From Arcuatula senhousia (taxonomy: Eukaryota > Mollusca > Bivalvia > Mytilida > Mytilidae), in assembly GCA_963971305.1 (NCBI GenBank), contig CAXARO010001820.1, forward strand, positions 49,122 through 113,121: a stretch of DNA of 64,000 nucleotides, read 5' to 3'. Every line of letters begins with the position of its first letter. Position 1 is the stretch's first letter. Shown here piece by piece: positions 1 to 11,280 of this stretch. Under the pieces are notes generated by a model. That model searched no databases and was not told the DNA's origin. It saw nothing but the letters and a program-made list of their open reading frames with translations. The position numbers and the translations under genes were made by a program.

Positions 1-483
1 AGATGTGTAGCAATTCGTTTTAACTCTTGCTTACTATTTGATTAAGGCTGTTTTAAGTCCAGCTTAAAATAGATTTTGAAACGAAGCAGCTACACCTCTT
101 CATCGCTATTTATGTTGTTGTCGTTGAAATTAAATGTTTTATTTTTTACTGAGTTTTAGACCTAATGCCAATGGCCTTGAATTTTGTAGGGTTAGCCTGC
201 ATTTTATTGAATGAGAACCATGAGATCAGGGATTCATTGTCTTCTTCCAGAGATGAAATAACTATATCTAAAGATTTGTAAACTTTCAATTGACAGAAAA
301 AAGTTTTAGTGGGTTTAAATCTCTACGTTTTTGTCATTTTGGAATCCTAATTTTTTTCCCCACAACTTGCAAACATTTTCACGCCTCACTCTCACGGAAA
401 CTTGTGTCATGTTTCGATTTGCTTTTGTTTTTTCGTTCGTTTTTTTGAGATTGACTGTTTTTTTATTGTTTAATCTCTAAATT
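1..483. other. AT-rich non-coding, nothing recognised
   Basis: I see no open frame of useful length, no tRNA-like fold and no match to repeat families found elsewhere in the window. Confidence 0.5.
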
Positions 484-620
484 ACCGCTTGTTATGTGAG
501 ATGTGTCGCGTACACCTATTCCACATGTAATTATTTTTTATTTCATCATACTATAGAAAATAATGAGATGTCGAATAAGTGTACGCGACACAGCCCACAA
601 TTAAACGGCAATTAAGAAAA
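484..620. repeat. Imperfect hairpin (MITE-like inverted repeat)
   Basis: Arms at 502-526 and 568-592 pair at 23 of 25 positions; both contain GTGTCGCGTACAC. Weaker pairing extends outward to about 484 and 610 (CCGCTTG against CCGTTTA). The loop is about 41 bp and AT-rich. A related single arm, GTCGCGTACAATTATTCCAT, lies at about 2,022. A small non-autonomous palindromic element is likely; no clear target duplication was found. Confidence 0.6.
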
Positions 621-1559
621 ACCACAATGGACAACCGCCAGCAGCCTTCAACGAGGCCATTTGGCACTGCTCGCAGTTATGCATTTGGCCCATGGATTTA
701 ATAATAACTATAAACCACGAAATAATACCTATGAGCATACCTTAAACACTATCTACTGTGATACCCAAAATAATATCCCTACATAACTGCTTATTTTGAT
801 CAAAACACCCTATCAAATCAGGTACCAAGTCAGATTTTCTACACAAAAGATAAAAATTATGTAAAAACTATCACCAAATCTTAGCTTCAAGTAAATCTGA
901 TAAATCTAAATCATTCCAAATGCTTTATAGTATGTAATAGGCTGTGTCTGTCTTGGACATTAAGGACTAAATTGCAAAATTCCCATTTTAAACCAAATTC
1001 AAATGAAATTTATCAACATCTGGTGTGTGTTGGTGTTGGTGTTCAACACCCTTTATCGACGCAAATGGGCCATTACGGGCGGTCTACATCCGAAAATGAA
1101 TTATTAGTAGACACATGCAAAGTCCTAACATCGCTTATTTAATTAAGAATATACTAGTAATCAACAGTCATGTATGATCTGCTTAAAATTGCCCAATAAA
1201 GACAAAGTATATAGGTAAAGGAATAAAATCTAATAAAAACAAAACATAAAATACGCTTCCTGTTTCATTGTTAGATTCATATTCATGACTCTGCATATCG
1301 TATCGAATAGAACTTTTCATGATTTTATTCAAAACCGTAATCTCTGAAAACAAAATAACCAATCATGAATTAATCCAAACAAATCATCTGAAAGAAGAAC
1401 TTCAGATAGTTATCGCCCTTAAACTGTCTGTTCAAACAAAACCTTATGTGTTCGTCACTGGTAAAAAAAATCAAACAATCTATTATGTCGAGCTTTAACC
1501 TGAAACTGAAAATTAGAAGCTAGATAACATATCTGTCTCAGACTAATGCATCAAAATTA
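621..1559. other. AT-rich non-coding, nothing recognised
   Basis: No coding signature or internal repeat is visible. GT-rich stretches near 1,022-1,040 (GGTGTGTGTTGGTGTTGGTG) are simple sequence. Confidence 0.45.
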
Positions 1560-1815
1560 TCTTTAGTTGAACCAGAATTTAAATCCCGAGCTGACGAGTC
1601 ATTTTTTATAAAAAAAATCACCATGATCACGTTTCGTCGTGTAATCGTTGCACATCAGAATAATAAAATTTCCACAGGAAAGAAATTATTTATCGATCTT
1701 AACAAAAAATAAAATCAACCAATGAACTGAACAAATTAATCAGTTACGCTATACTAGACTTTTTCGGAAACTAACTATAGTCATACTCATAGTCCTATTC
1801 ATACTCATATAATAG
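1560..1815. repeat. Dispersed repeat module M, copy 1
   Basis: Shares long similarity with 5,090-5,440 (AATAATAAAATTTCCACAG, then AATCAACCAATGAACT, then GTTACGCTATA). Its right end (1,755-1,815, containing GACTTTTTCGGAAAC and a CATACTCATAG run) recurs in inverted orientation at 3,935-3,995. Modules of one transposon family are likely. No protein is visible. Confidence 0.55.
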
Positions 1816-2089
1816 GAACAAATAGTGTGGGTTTTTTCAAAACATTTAAATCATCAATCAAAATGACCACAAATTGCACGGCTGGTAAGGTTGTCAAGGT
1901 TAATTAAAATGCAAGATACATATAAATGTGATGATGAGATGTACACGAAGAAAAACGAAAATAAATGCAACTTCCATTGTCAGTGGATTTTTTAAGTTGC
2001 TGCTCATATATGTAGGTTGAGTCGCGTACAATTATTCCATATCTCTTTATCTTTTATTCCATTTATATTCAAAAATCTATGCGCAAAAC

Positions 2090-2425
2090 AATACAATTCA
2101 AAGAGGGGCATTCGAGTGTCAAAAGTCCGAAAAGGCAACGACAAAACCGGTAAACATGAACAAAAACCGCACGAGGAAACACAAAACACAAAATCAACCG
2201 AATAGAAATCAACAACGCAAACTCAAGTCGTAACAAGAGTGAACTCGCGTGCTCCGGAAGAGTAAGCGGTTCCTGTCTGCTATAGCACACCCGTCGCGCG
2301 GCCAATTTCCAATTCAGGGTGTCAAATCCGATAAAAAAAGACAAAACAAAAACCCTATGACAAACCAACATCCGCACTCAACCGAGAGATAGAAATCCCA
2401 TATTTACCGTACAGGTTCACCGTAA
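2090..2425 (-). mobile_element. Penelope-like element 3' end, 5'-truncated copy
   Basis: This copy matches the 3' non-coding tail of the PLEs at 14,045, 18,687, 28,145, 28,781 and 60,160. Shared landmarks on the + strand are GTCAAAAGTCCGAAAAGG, GTGCTCCGGAAGAGTAAGC, TATAGCACACCCGTCGCG and TATGACAAACCAACATC. It ends just inside the region encoding the RT C-terminus. Short open frames here are by-products of the tail. Confidence 0.8.
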
Positions 2426-2789
2426 AAATTCAATGTAATTCCCACAAGCTCTAGAGTAAAGAATCAATTGTGATAATTGTGAATCTAAGGATTGCTTAAA
2501 AAAATTATCGTAAAAAATCCAAGGTTATCACAATTTTATAAGATGTGTTTTAATGCACCTAGGTCTTATAGGGTGTCGGTTTAACTGATGGGGGAATACC
2601 GAAGTACCGGGTAACAACATACCATTGTCAGGTAGCTGATGAACTAAATTACAGGCGGACAACCCGTTTTTATAAGTTACAAAGTTGTAAATGGACTTTT
2701 CGTATTTTGCAGTTTGTAGTTGAGTTAAACTCCTGCCCAAAAAGACATCTTTTCAAGTTTTGACCGTTTCTATAGCATAAAGCTTGTCC
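2426..2789. other. Non-coding, nothing recognised
   Basis: Short frames exist on the minus strand but show no domain, and their composition is that of the flanking DNA. Confidence 0.4.
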
Positions 2790-3250
2790 TAAGAGGTCTA
2801 AAGAGTGAGTGTCAGTTGGTTTTTCACCCCCTAGCGATGAACATGAAGTGGATGATAAAATGAACATGAGATGGTGATTAGAAATATGGGGTGGGATACG
2901 GAACAAAGGAACAGTAAATTTTAAAAACAACATGAAAAGGTTTGAGGTGGGTACGGGCAAAAGATTTAGCCCATGTGGTGCACTTCTAGTCGATTCACAA
3001 TGGAATCTTTAACGTGCATAAAGCGTATTACTCTTTCAACACATTGGCCTACTATGGCCAGCGGTCAGGGTTTCCGTATTGTAGACCTGACGGGCGAGGG
3101 TCACCCTATTCAGCCACCTAAGGTACACACCTGGTCGCTTGGTGTGAGATGAGCATTAACCCGATTTCAGAATTCCAAGGCCCTTCGCTGCCTTTTACGA
3201 CAGGTTGTGCTCTGCTGTTGGCCTATTTGCCACCCGGGCAAAACGCTTGT
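2790..3250 (+). repeat. tRNA-Glu-like dispersed repeat, copy 1
   Basis: About 460 bp related to 27,410-27,860 and 53,500-54,200. Each contains a block resembling the 5' half of tRNA-Glu (here ACTATGGCCAGCGGTCAGG at about 3,051), followed by TTCCGTATTGTAGACCTGA and a GGCCTATTTGCCACC end. Upstream all carry a GATGATAAAATGAACATGA-type stretch. A decayed SINE or composite is the best guess. Confidence 0.5.
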
Positions 3251-3929
3251 CTTAATGTACTTTATAAAATTTGACTCGGTGTATTACCGACTACTGTTAA
3301 TGCTTGAACAAATATATAAATAAATTCACGGTGTGTGATTTTTAACAAAGGAAAGTAAAACGATAAAGAACAGGTTTGAAAAAAGAACACCCTATAAGAC
3401 TATCGGAGTAAAATGTTAACAACCGCATTTGTGTTGACTAATTTCGGACATTTTCAAAGAAATTATTGTTCTATTTGTTTTAATATCACCTTGGTCTAAA
3501 AGCACAACACGTGTCATGTCCGTTGGATATATATTTACAATATAACATGCTTGACTATTATTTATTTGGACAACAAATTAACTATGCATCATCAGACTCC
3601 GAAGAGTTGACGCCAATCGCTTATATTCTTAAAATGTTTAATAAATACAATTAAATAATTATGTCGAATATTGCTTTTACTAGTTTTAATCCGTCAAGAC
3701 CATTGGTGCAAGTATTATTATATTCAATTCATCGCGTTGGTAACGAGTCAATTATTTCGGAAATCGCATTTAATTCATACCTAAAAGACAAAGAAACTTA
3801 GGTTTCGCAAAATCTTGTAATTAATACTTCTATTGGAACCAACTTCTCACGAGTCCATTAACCAGGTGTGAACATGTTCATTTCAATTTCTACATAAACG
3901 TTTTGATACACCCCCTAACAAATTGAACC
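3251..3929. other. AT-rich non-coding, nothing recognised
   Basis: No coding signature, tRNA-like fold or known repeat seen. Confidence 0.4.
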
Positions 3930-4085
3930 CAAGTAAGAGTATGAATAGGAGTATAACTACGACTATGATAGTTTCCGAAAAAGTCTACTAGTAAATAAAC
4001 CGGAGTTAATGAGGAATTGTAAACTCGCTTCTCAAATCACAATTAAATATTTTCATATTACAAAAATGTATAACGATGTCTTGGA
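3930..4085. repeat. Inverted partner of module M
   Basis: GAGTATGAATAGGAGTATAA and GTTTCCGAAAAAGTCTA are the reverse complement of the end of module M copy 1 (1,755-1,815). The following GGAGTTAATGAGGAATTG stretch resembles the right inverted arm at about 5,449. The 2.1 kb between the arms holds the PLE tail and the tRNA-Glu-like repeat. Confidence 0.5.
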
Positions 4086-5089
4086 AAAGGACGGGCTATG
4101 TTTTGTTCCCTTTAAAAAAATGAAATTTGATGCTCAAATATTGATTAATTTGATATTAAGTCATGAAAATTAATAAATCTACATGTTTGAAACAAAGAAA
4201 TGATATGTAACGGGGATGAAATAATCTTACTGATGATCTCCCTTGAATCAGAGACTTTTGTGATGTATCAATGTTTCAGTGGAATACGACTTCTATGAAT
4301 GATTGTAAAAGACATTTGAACGTTATATTTCTTTAATTTGAGGATAACTACCAGCCGTGAAGATAGTGCATGTGATGAACTTTGCTGTATTTTTGGAACT
4401 TACATACCATGGAAAAATCTACTTATGAACTATTGAACTGTTAAATTTGAAATTTGTACTGGGTTCGATCTGAACCATGGGATGACTAAATTGTCCCGAT
4501 CTTTCGGCCTTCAACGGGTGCCAGATTTTCTCGTATGTTAACGAGTGGCATGGCATTCTTTGAATTTAAAAATTATGATTTTCGGCTGCATTGTTGAAAT
4601 AATAATATGTATTAGTTATAGTCTTTTGATAATAAAGTATCTGAACATCTATGGAGTATTGCCTGCTGCCTAAGCTCGATCCCTGTGGACGAACCGTACT
4701 CGACAGTTCGCCAGACACAGACCTGGTGTGGCACATCCGACCCTCCTGTTACAGATAAAATATTCGTTTAGCCTTTGATCAAACTTGATGAAAAAGTGGC
4801 TTTTTCTCATAATTACTAACTATTTGGAATATTTTTGTGTTTTTGGCTGTAATAACTACTAGTATGAGCGGAAAAGCGACCCACAAAAATATTTTGATAG
4901 ATTTCACAGTTTTATTGTTTTTTGCACGCCATATGTCAAATTTGCAATAAGATTTTGCCCTTTCCAAACAATATAACTTCTGAATCACAAAATCACATCG
5001 TTATAATTAAATATTCCAATTTTGAAAAAAAATGTCTAATTTAGGGGACTCAATCCTGCTCTTATCCTATCTTGTCCTTTTGTAGCATA
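4086..5089. other. Non-coding, possible decayed repeats
   Basis: Mostly AT-rich. A GC-richer patch at 4,455-4,545 holds GGGTTCGATCTGAACC, which resembles a Pol III B box, and another lies at 4,665-4,750. I cannot assign either. Confidence 0.35.
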
Positions 5090-5675
5090 CTTAGAATTAA
5101 AAACCCGAACTGACGATTCATTATTTATAAAACAAATATTTACATGATTTACACGCTTTACACGATTTATACAGTTTGGTAATGTAAAAACATTTGATTG
5201 TGAATTGAAAAGCGGGTTAACAATTCTTATGGCATTTTGAACAAGACATTTTTCGATTTGCATGAAGCAGCAATCCCTGACTCTTTTGTTTATATCTCAG
5301 ATGAGCAAAGACGTAGGTTTTATAAATTATACATAAGAATAATAAAATTTCCACAGAAAAGCTATTTTAAGTCGATCTTAACAAAGAAATGAAATCAACC
5401 AATGAACTAAACAAAATAATTAGTTACGCTATAGACATACAAATACAGGAGTTAATGAAGAATTGTTAACCCGCTTTTCAATTCACAATCAAATGTTTTT
5501 ACATTACCAAACTGTATAAATCGTGTAAAGCTGTGAAGCATCCTTAGATAGAAATTATGTTTCTTTTACGTATATAAATAATTGGCATTTTGAACAAGAC
5601 ATTTTTCGATTTGCATGAAGCAGCAATCCCTGACTCTTTTGTTTATATCTCAGATGAGCAAAGACGTAGGTTTTA
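5090..5675. repeat. Module M copy 2 with perfect inverted and direct repeats
   Basis: Two arms of about 70 bp, 5,158-5,227 and 5,459-5,528, are perfect reverse complements (left arm begins TTACACGATTTATACAG). Separately, 93 bp at 5,230-5,322 recur identically in direct orientation at 5,583-5,675 (GGCATTTTGAACAAGAC to ACGTAGGTTTTA). The perfect identity of both pairs against a decayed background implies a recent duplication. Confidence 0.8.
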
Positions 5676-6986
5676 AGAGGCTGTCCAAGCAAAACCCAGG
5701 CAATAGCTGACACATGACAATTTTTTTTTTAATTTTCATTGATTTCACATTAGGTTTACATCCATTCCCCAAAACGAAGGCAGATTTTTGGTCTAGTAAA
5801 GTGATAACTTAGATATAATTTATATAGAATGCATTAAAGGGAGATAACTCTTGCATATTTGCAAAATTTGGTTGCTTTGTACATGTAATTCATTTTCCAC
5901 GAAAGTCTTAAAAAACGTTTACAATCCCCAAAGGACAAATTCACATAGTTCTTGGAGCGTAAAAATAGGGTAAATGTGATATGGCATGGTATCGGTTGTA
6001 AAAGATCACACTGTTACATATCTGTATGCCAAATATCAGATGCCCAGTAATTTTACTTTTAGCAATCACAGAGTCATTTAAGTTTGAAAATCGGGTCAGG
6101 TACCAGTTGCCTAGACCTCAACCAAAAGTGTATGAGACTAAATACCATATGCCTAAGTATCATACTTTTCTAAAAGTTATTGTTCACAAAAGATTTTCAA
6201 AAAGGTAGTCGCCGCCGTTGCTGCTGGAAATATTGTAATATAAAGTAATACCCACTGTTTTTCAGAGGCGATACAATTACAAAAGACACTTACTATGCAT
6301 GCTCTATACCTTTTTTTTATATCTTTGAAATTTTACATGGGCAGTCATCTCAGTCACGACAAAAAATGATTTAAATTTTCAAATTATTTATTTATTAACT
6401 CGAATGTAGCCACTAATTGGTGTAAAACAACGTGACTGGTGATTGTTTTATAAGTTGTTGTCTGTCTGCTGTAGTGATATGATAACGTGGGTATTCTTTT
6501 TGTGCGTCATAACCGGTTTTGTATAACTATCAGATTCGAAGAATGCAACGAAAAGGAGGATTGGGTTGGCTTCATGAAACCTGGTGTAACCGTTTAAGTT
6601 CGTTGTAACCCTGAGTTCTTTTTTTCCATATATATAACGCGTTATTTCTGCCTAACCCCATGTTTCAAAATGATTGTCCATATGATCAATGAATTGTGAT
6701 TAAGTTTCCAAGCATTCTTTAAATTTTAGTCGAGTGGAATTACAATCAGTGTGTCACATGTTTTATCAATTTGTCAATTATCTGTTGGCTCCTCCCCGGG
6801 CTCTTCCCTTGCGCTTTGCACAATCCAATACTCTTTTCTTTCAAATTGAAAATGACAATATTCTATTTAATTACCTGTTTAAAATTAGTTTAAATTATGA
6901 CATTTTGATTCGATATAATCATTTCTAACTAGACGAATTGTGATGATACATAAACTTTGTATTTCTCACTTCGTAAATTTTACAGA
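5676..6986. other. Non-coding; region upstream of the FReP gene
   Basis: No domain-bearing frame is visible. TATATATAACGCG at about 6,632 could be a TATA element for the downstream gene, and TTTTACAG ending at 6,985 could be the acceptor of a 5'UTR intron. Both are guesses from position and motif only. Confidence 0.3.
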
Positions 6987-7916
6987 ATGAAACTTTGCGT
7001 GATTATTCTATTTCTTAAATTGTCATATGCACAATTATCAAATAGGACCACAACCGAGAACATTTTTGTAGAGGAAAGAGCTTTGTACAGCACACCGCAT
7101 ACAACTGTAAGTGATGTAAACACTGCAATCAAATGTGCAATGCTGTGCAGCAGAAATCCTAAATGTTGTGGCTTTACTCAAGAAACATCAACCTTCAGCT
7201 GCCTCCTGTTTGATAATCAAACATCAAACAATTGTCAGAATACAACCGATGGCAGTGTGGAATTACAGTATGTTAAACAGCTGTCAGATTGCAGTGAGTT
7301 ACCACCAGACCAGCCCAGTGGAGTCTGCAGAGTGTATCCATCGAGGCAGACTGCCGTGTTGGTTTATTGTGAAATGAATGACGCCGGAGGTGGATGGACG
7401 GTAGGTTGTAATTAAGTAGTTATGATTATTTTGAACAAATTTTAGAACGAAGCTTTCCTATAGAAATTTGCTGGCTATACAAATTCCTGTTTTATTTTGC
7501 TACGACAAAATGTCTTGAGTAAAGGATTTTAATACAATATGGTAAATTTATTTAGCTTGAAGGTAAACATAATACGACATGTGCAAGTGCTTATTTTCTA
7601 TCCCCATAAAAATTATAAGTAAATGTTTTTGATTTCTTAGCCTAGTCAAAATTTTCGAAAACATTAAAAAACGAATATTCGAAACTATTTAATTTTTTGT
7701 CGGATGAGGTCGTCAACGCATGTCCTTCTACATAACAAGATTCGATGCAGAATGCTATACAAAAAACAATTCAGTGTGTCAATAAAGAGTAGTATTGTAC
7801 TGTACGTCTTTGATTTTAGGTTTTACAACGGAGACATAATGGCAGTGAAAACTTCTACCGTTTCTGGACTGATTATAAGACATGATTTGGGGATTTTGAG
7901 AACGAATTCTGGCTAG

Positions 7917-8105
7917 GTATGTAACTAATTCAATTACTCGTAATGACAGACTTTAAATACAAGGTATGTAAATAATTCAATTACTAGTAATGACAGACTT
8001 GTAAATACAAGGTATGTAACTTATTCAATTACTTGTAATGACGAACTTTTAAATACAAAGTATGTTACTAATTAAATTACTTGTACTGACGAACTTTTAA
8101 ATACT
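7917..8105 (+). repeat. Four-copy 47/48-bp minisatellite starting at the exon 2 splice donor
   Basis: Units start at 7,917, 7,964, 8,012 and 8,060, each with GTATGT then TAATTCAATTACT-like sequence and an AAATACAA end. The first GTATGT is the exon 2 donor, so the donor hexamer is present four times in tandem. Confidence 0.85.
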
Positions 8106-8289
8106 AGCAAAAGTATCGCTCGTCCTATTGTTAAAAGATTTTTCAGAGAACAAGGACAAAAGCTTTCATATCAATACTGATAATTTGAAGATAAAAAATT
8201 ATTTCATTTAATTAACATTTATGTACCCTTCATACATTTTCTCATGTAAAAATATTGAGTGACCTATTTGAGACAAACCTTATATCTTA

Positions 8290-8500
8290 ATATTTGATAT
8301 AATATAGAATGGATGTGGTGAGCTGCCAAGTAAGAAGGGGTGTCCGTGTGCCAACAGTGATGAAAATCATCTTTTTAAAGCCGTTGAAACCGGAAAATTC
8401 AGCATAGGGTTGAGCTTGAATCAAACCAATACCCTGTCATCTTTGGCAACTTCGCCTGCACTGTGTCCAGCGCCTTAGACCACTAGATCACCTAGGCTAG
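8290..8500 (-). repeat. Probable tRNA-derived SINE in FReP intron 2
   Basis: Read on the minus strand, GTGATCTAGTGGTCTAAGG (+ 8,474-8,492) resembles a tRNA A box, and GGTTTGATTCAAG about 60 bp downstream resembles a B box. It continues into a non-tRNA body ending near 8,290. No target duplication was identified. Confidence 0.5.
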
Positions 8501-8924
8501 ATAAAAATCTAGCTCTAATATTTACCACTTTTATTTTTTATATTTATAAAAGGAATAATTTTTAGAATTAAAATAATCACATACACTTGCAATTGTGTTT
8601 GATTAAGTATTTGTAAGCAATATTCATGTAAGTTAAAGACATTTCCTTCCTTTTCCGTTCTTTTTATTTACAGGAAACGACATCATTCATACCATTACGT
8701 CACAGAAGCATTACAAAGTCCGGTTTGACCTTGAGGATATTGATAGTCTGACTGCCTATATGCTGAATACCAGAATTTCCACGTAGACAATGAAGCCATG
8801 AACTACGGTTTGAATATTTCCGGCTATTCTGGAACTGCAGGTTATAACAATGTTAACAGATTACACTCAATGTATTGTTCGCCAAGTTTAACTCAAGTTA
8901 TGTTATTATAATTGGGGGGGGGCA

Positions 8925-9330
8925 TTTATTTCCGAACCATAACTCAAAAGTTGTCAACTGATTTTGATGCAACTTTGGGATATTGTTACTTATCATAATA
9001 AGAGGAACCTATTGATTTTGGGTAAACCCGCTCAAGGTAAAGGTCTTGCACGAACAGAAATACGTTAGAAAATCTATTGAAATAAAGGTTTCCGGACCAT
9101 AACTCAAAATGTTGTCAACCCATTTTAATAAAACTTAGGGATACTTTTCCATATCATAAGAGGAGGAATCCTGTAATTTTTTGTTTCAATTCCGTCAAGT
9201 GGCAGACAAACCTTACAAAATTTGTTTAATTAAAGGTTTCCGGAACCAACAACTAAAAAAAAACCATTGTGAACTGATTTTAATTAAACTTGAGGATAAC
9301 GTAACATACCATATGAAGATAAAATCTATT
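8925..9330 (+). repeat. About 150-bp degenerate tandem repeat, three units
   Basis: Units begin near 8,928, 9,091 and 9,236 with TTTCCGGACCATAACTCA-like sequence and continue TTGTCAACTGATTTTAAT, then CATATCATAAGAGGA. It lies inside FReP intron 3. No protein is visible. Confidence 0.6.
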
Positions 9331-9789
9331 GAGTATAAAACAGAATTTAATGTGGTCTTGACGTTCTGAGCGTTTCGACATTCTTGAGCCAAACGCTTCA
9401 AACAATCATAGAATAAACAGCAGCTATCGCGAATAAAATAGCAAATTTAACAACCAATACAAGACACGTGGGCATCTGGTTCAATAGTTTTGCTATTATT
9501 ATAAAAAGGCAAATAGAAGGATGCTTTATACTGATTTATCTAACCAGCAAAAGCCCTTTTACTGACAAGAAAAAAATCTTTCAACTGATTCGTGTCTGCC
9601 TGGTAAAGGATAATTACGACAAGATATATGAAAACAATATTTAAATTTATTAAAAATCGATACGGTTGTACCTGGAATGAAAAATGTTCGTATAATTCTC
9701 TTTTGGTACATTTTGAATTTAAAACTGTTTTACAATAAAAATATCAAATACATAAGAAATACCTTTACCTCAGTACAGGTGGAGGCTTG

Positions 9790-9945
9790 AAATGCCGTTT
9801 TCTACCAGCGATGCTGATAATGATTAGGCGACTAATTTATGTGACAGTGAGCTCAAAAGTGGATGATGCCATGTCCGCTATACGGGTAGACTTAAACGTA
9901 ATGTATGAACCCGGAGTGTCTCATGCCATGACAATGTATTGAAAT
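9790..9945 (+). pseudogene. Decayed second copy of the FReP terminal exon
   Basis: In intron 3, a frame reads LEMPFSTSDADND, then stops, against VPFSTRDVDNDKW in exon 4. Further on, GAACCCGGAGTGTCTCATGC matches the exon 4 stretch CAACCTGAAGTGTCTTGGGC. Several stops and indels separate the matches. A tandem exon duplication, or a relic of a neighbouring paralogue, is likely. Confidence 0.65.
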
Positions 9946-10347
9946 CATTGATTCGAAACAGCGTTGCTTGAAATGACCATTTTTCGTGTAAGACTTCTTT
10001 AATATATTTTTTATTCATCCGCTATTTGAAAACTTTGAAATATCAAATACTGTAGAACTCTTTTCATTTACCTTAATTTTTATATAGGTAGTCCTGAAGA
10101 ACTTGATTTTGCGACGAACGGCATTGTACCCTTTTCTACTAGAGATGTTGATAATGACAAATGGTCGTCCACATTAACATGTTGCGATGACAGACAAGGT
10201 GCCTGGTGGTTTACCGACTGTGGTCTTAGTAACATCAATGGGATGTATCAACCTGAAGTGTCTTGGGCCACGGCAAGGTTTTGGTGGCCATGGAGAGGTG
10301 GAAATAGCCTGGCTAAAACTAGGATGATGATAAAACCTGCATTATAA

Positions 10348-10924
10348 GCACGTATTGATTGAAGCTACTAGACTGATCTGAATCTGAACTAATTATCAGT
10401 TGTTAAAATGCCAATTTAATGTAATTGTTTTTTTCTCAAGGACACCTGTGAGGTCGAGATTCTTAGATAGCATTCAGACATTTTCACTTGCTTTCTCAGA
10501 CAATGAGGTCACATAAACCAGTAGTAGTAATTTTTCATAATTGTTTTTAGTAGATTTTTCTAATAAATTTTAGTTGCATTGATATTTCTTTTTCTTTCCA
10601 TTTTGGAAATGAATTGTTTGCAACATTTTAAACCCACCAACGTTGTCCTAACCCATAAGCGAATTTGAGATCAAGGTTATACTTACAATTTTCAACTCTA
10701 TCAGACAAGGACTATAAAAAGGATTGTTGTTTGAACTTAGTCGGACGGAGCAACGAGATAAAACATCTCTCTATTACGCTTGATGTCCGTCCGTCCGTGT
10801 CTATTTGTCTTGAAAATATCCGGAAAATAACTTGAAATACCTTAAAAGAATTAAACCACATTTGAACAGCTGTTTATTATCACAAGGTAAAGGTAAAATT
10901 TGACAAAATTGATCAGTCGTTGCA
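10348..10924. other. FReP 3' flank, non-coding
   Basis: Contains AATAAA at 10,562 and a GTCCGTCCGTCCGTG simple-sequence run near 10,783. Nothing else recognised. Confidence 0.4.
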
Positions 10925-11280
10925 AATTAAATTGTCTGGAATTTTGTTGTAATTTATATTTCTAACATCTGTGATGGTTAACGCTGCTGGTGGAGTTTTA
11001 ATTCCCCTATTTCGGTCCACTCCGGCACTAACACTTTTGTGTTGACGAACTTATTAAAGCTATAAACTATCTGTTTTAATCTACCCCAGACAATGGTTGG
11101 TCTTAGTCATAATCTGGTTTTTAGTTTTGGCATTTTGGGGTATAATTTTTCTAAGTATTCATACAGTTTTTGACATTTTAAATTTTAGTAGAGTGCATCT
11201 GGTGAGTCTTAAATAGACGAAACGCCCATCAGGCATAGAAAAAATAATTGTCTGGAACTTTGTTGTAATTTGTATATCCA
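10925..11280 (+). mobile_element. Family B retrozyme, decayed dimer remnant
   Basis: Diverged copy of the 358-bp unit found at 49,084-50,173, here on the + strand. The order TTGTCTGGAATTTTGTTGTA, then GCTGCTGGTGGAG, then a hammerhead-like segment, then TTGTCTGGAACTTTGTTGTA shows the end of one unit joined to a second, as in a tandem array. Confidence 0.75.
11193..11236 (+). ncRNA. Degenerate type I hammerhead ribozyme (family B)
   Basis: The fold is preserved (stem II GTCTTAAATAGAC, then GAAA), but the core reads CTGGTGA instead of CTGATGA, and stem III is CGCCCATC. Loss of the invariant A makes cleavage unlikely. Confidence 0.7.

Larger units (their letters stand above)
6987..10347 (+). pseudogene. 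PAN/Apple + fibrinogen-domain lectin (FReP), four exons, disabled
   Basis: A secreted fibrinogen-related protein, a family used by molluscs as pattern-recognition lectins. Exon 1 (6,987-7,400) encodes a hydrophobic signal peptide ending near SYA, a Cys-rich PAN/Apple-like segment (CAMLCSRNPKCCGF) and the start of the fibrinogen C-terminal domain (VYCEMNDAGGGWT). Exon 2 (7,820-7,916) continues VLQRRHNGSENFYRFW, exon 3 (8,674-8,840) FDLEDIDSLTAY, and exon 4 (10,088-10,347) GAWWFTDCGLSNINGMY to a TAA. All junctions are GT-AG with phases 0, 1 and 1. Two lesions: TGA at 7,883-7,885 where the family has Trp, and an extra AT at about 8,760-8,761. Removing that AT makes the exon total 936 nt, exactly 312 codons with stop. 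The ATG at 6,987 is chosen because it starts the signal peptide. AATAAA follows at 10,562. A null allele or sequence error cannot be excluded. Confidence 0.88.

Noticed and set aside
2017..2377. Overlapping frames on both strands at 2.0-2.4 kb
   Set aside because: This is the non-coding 3' tail of a PLE, seen in five other copies.
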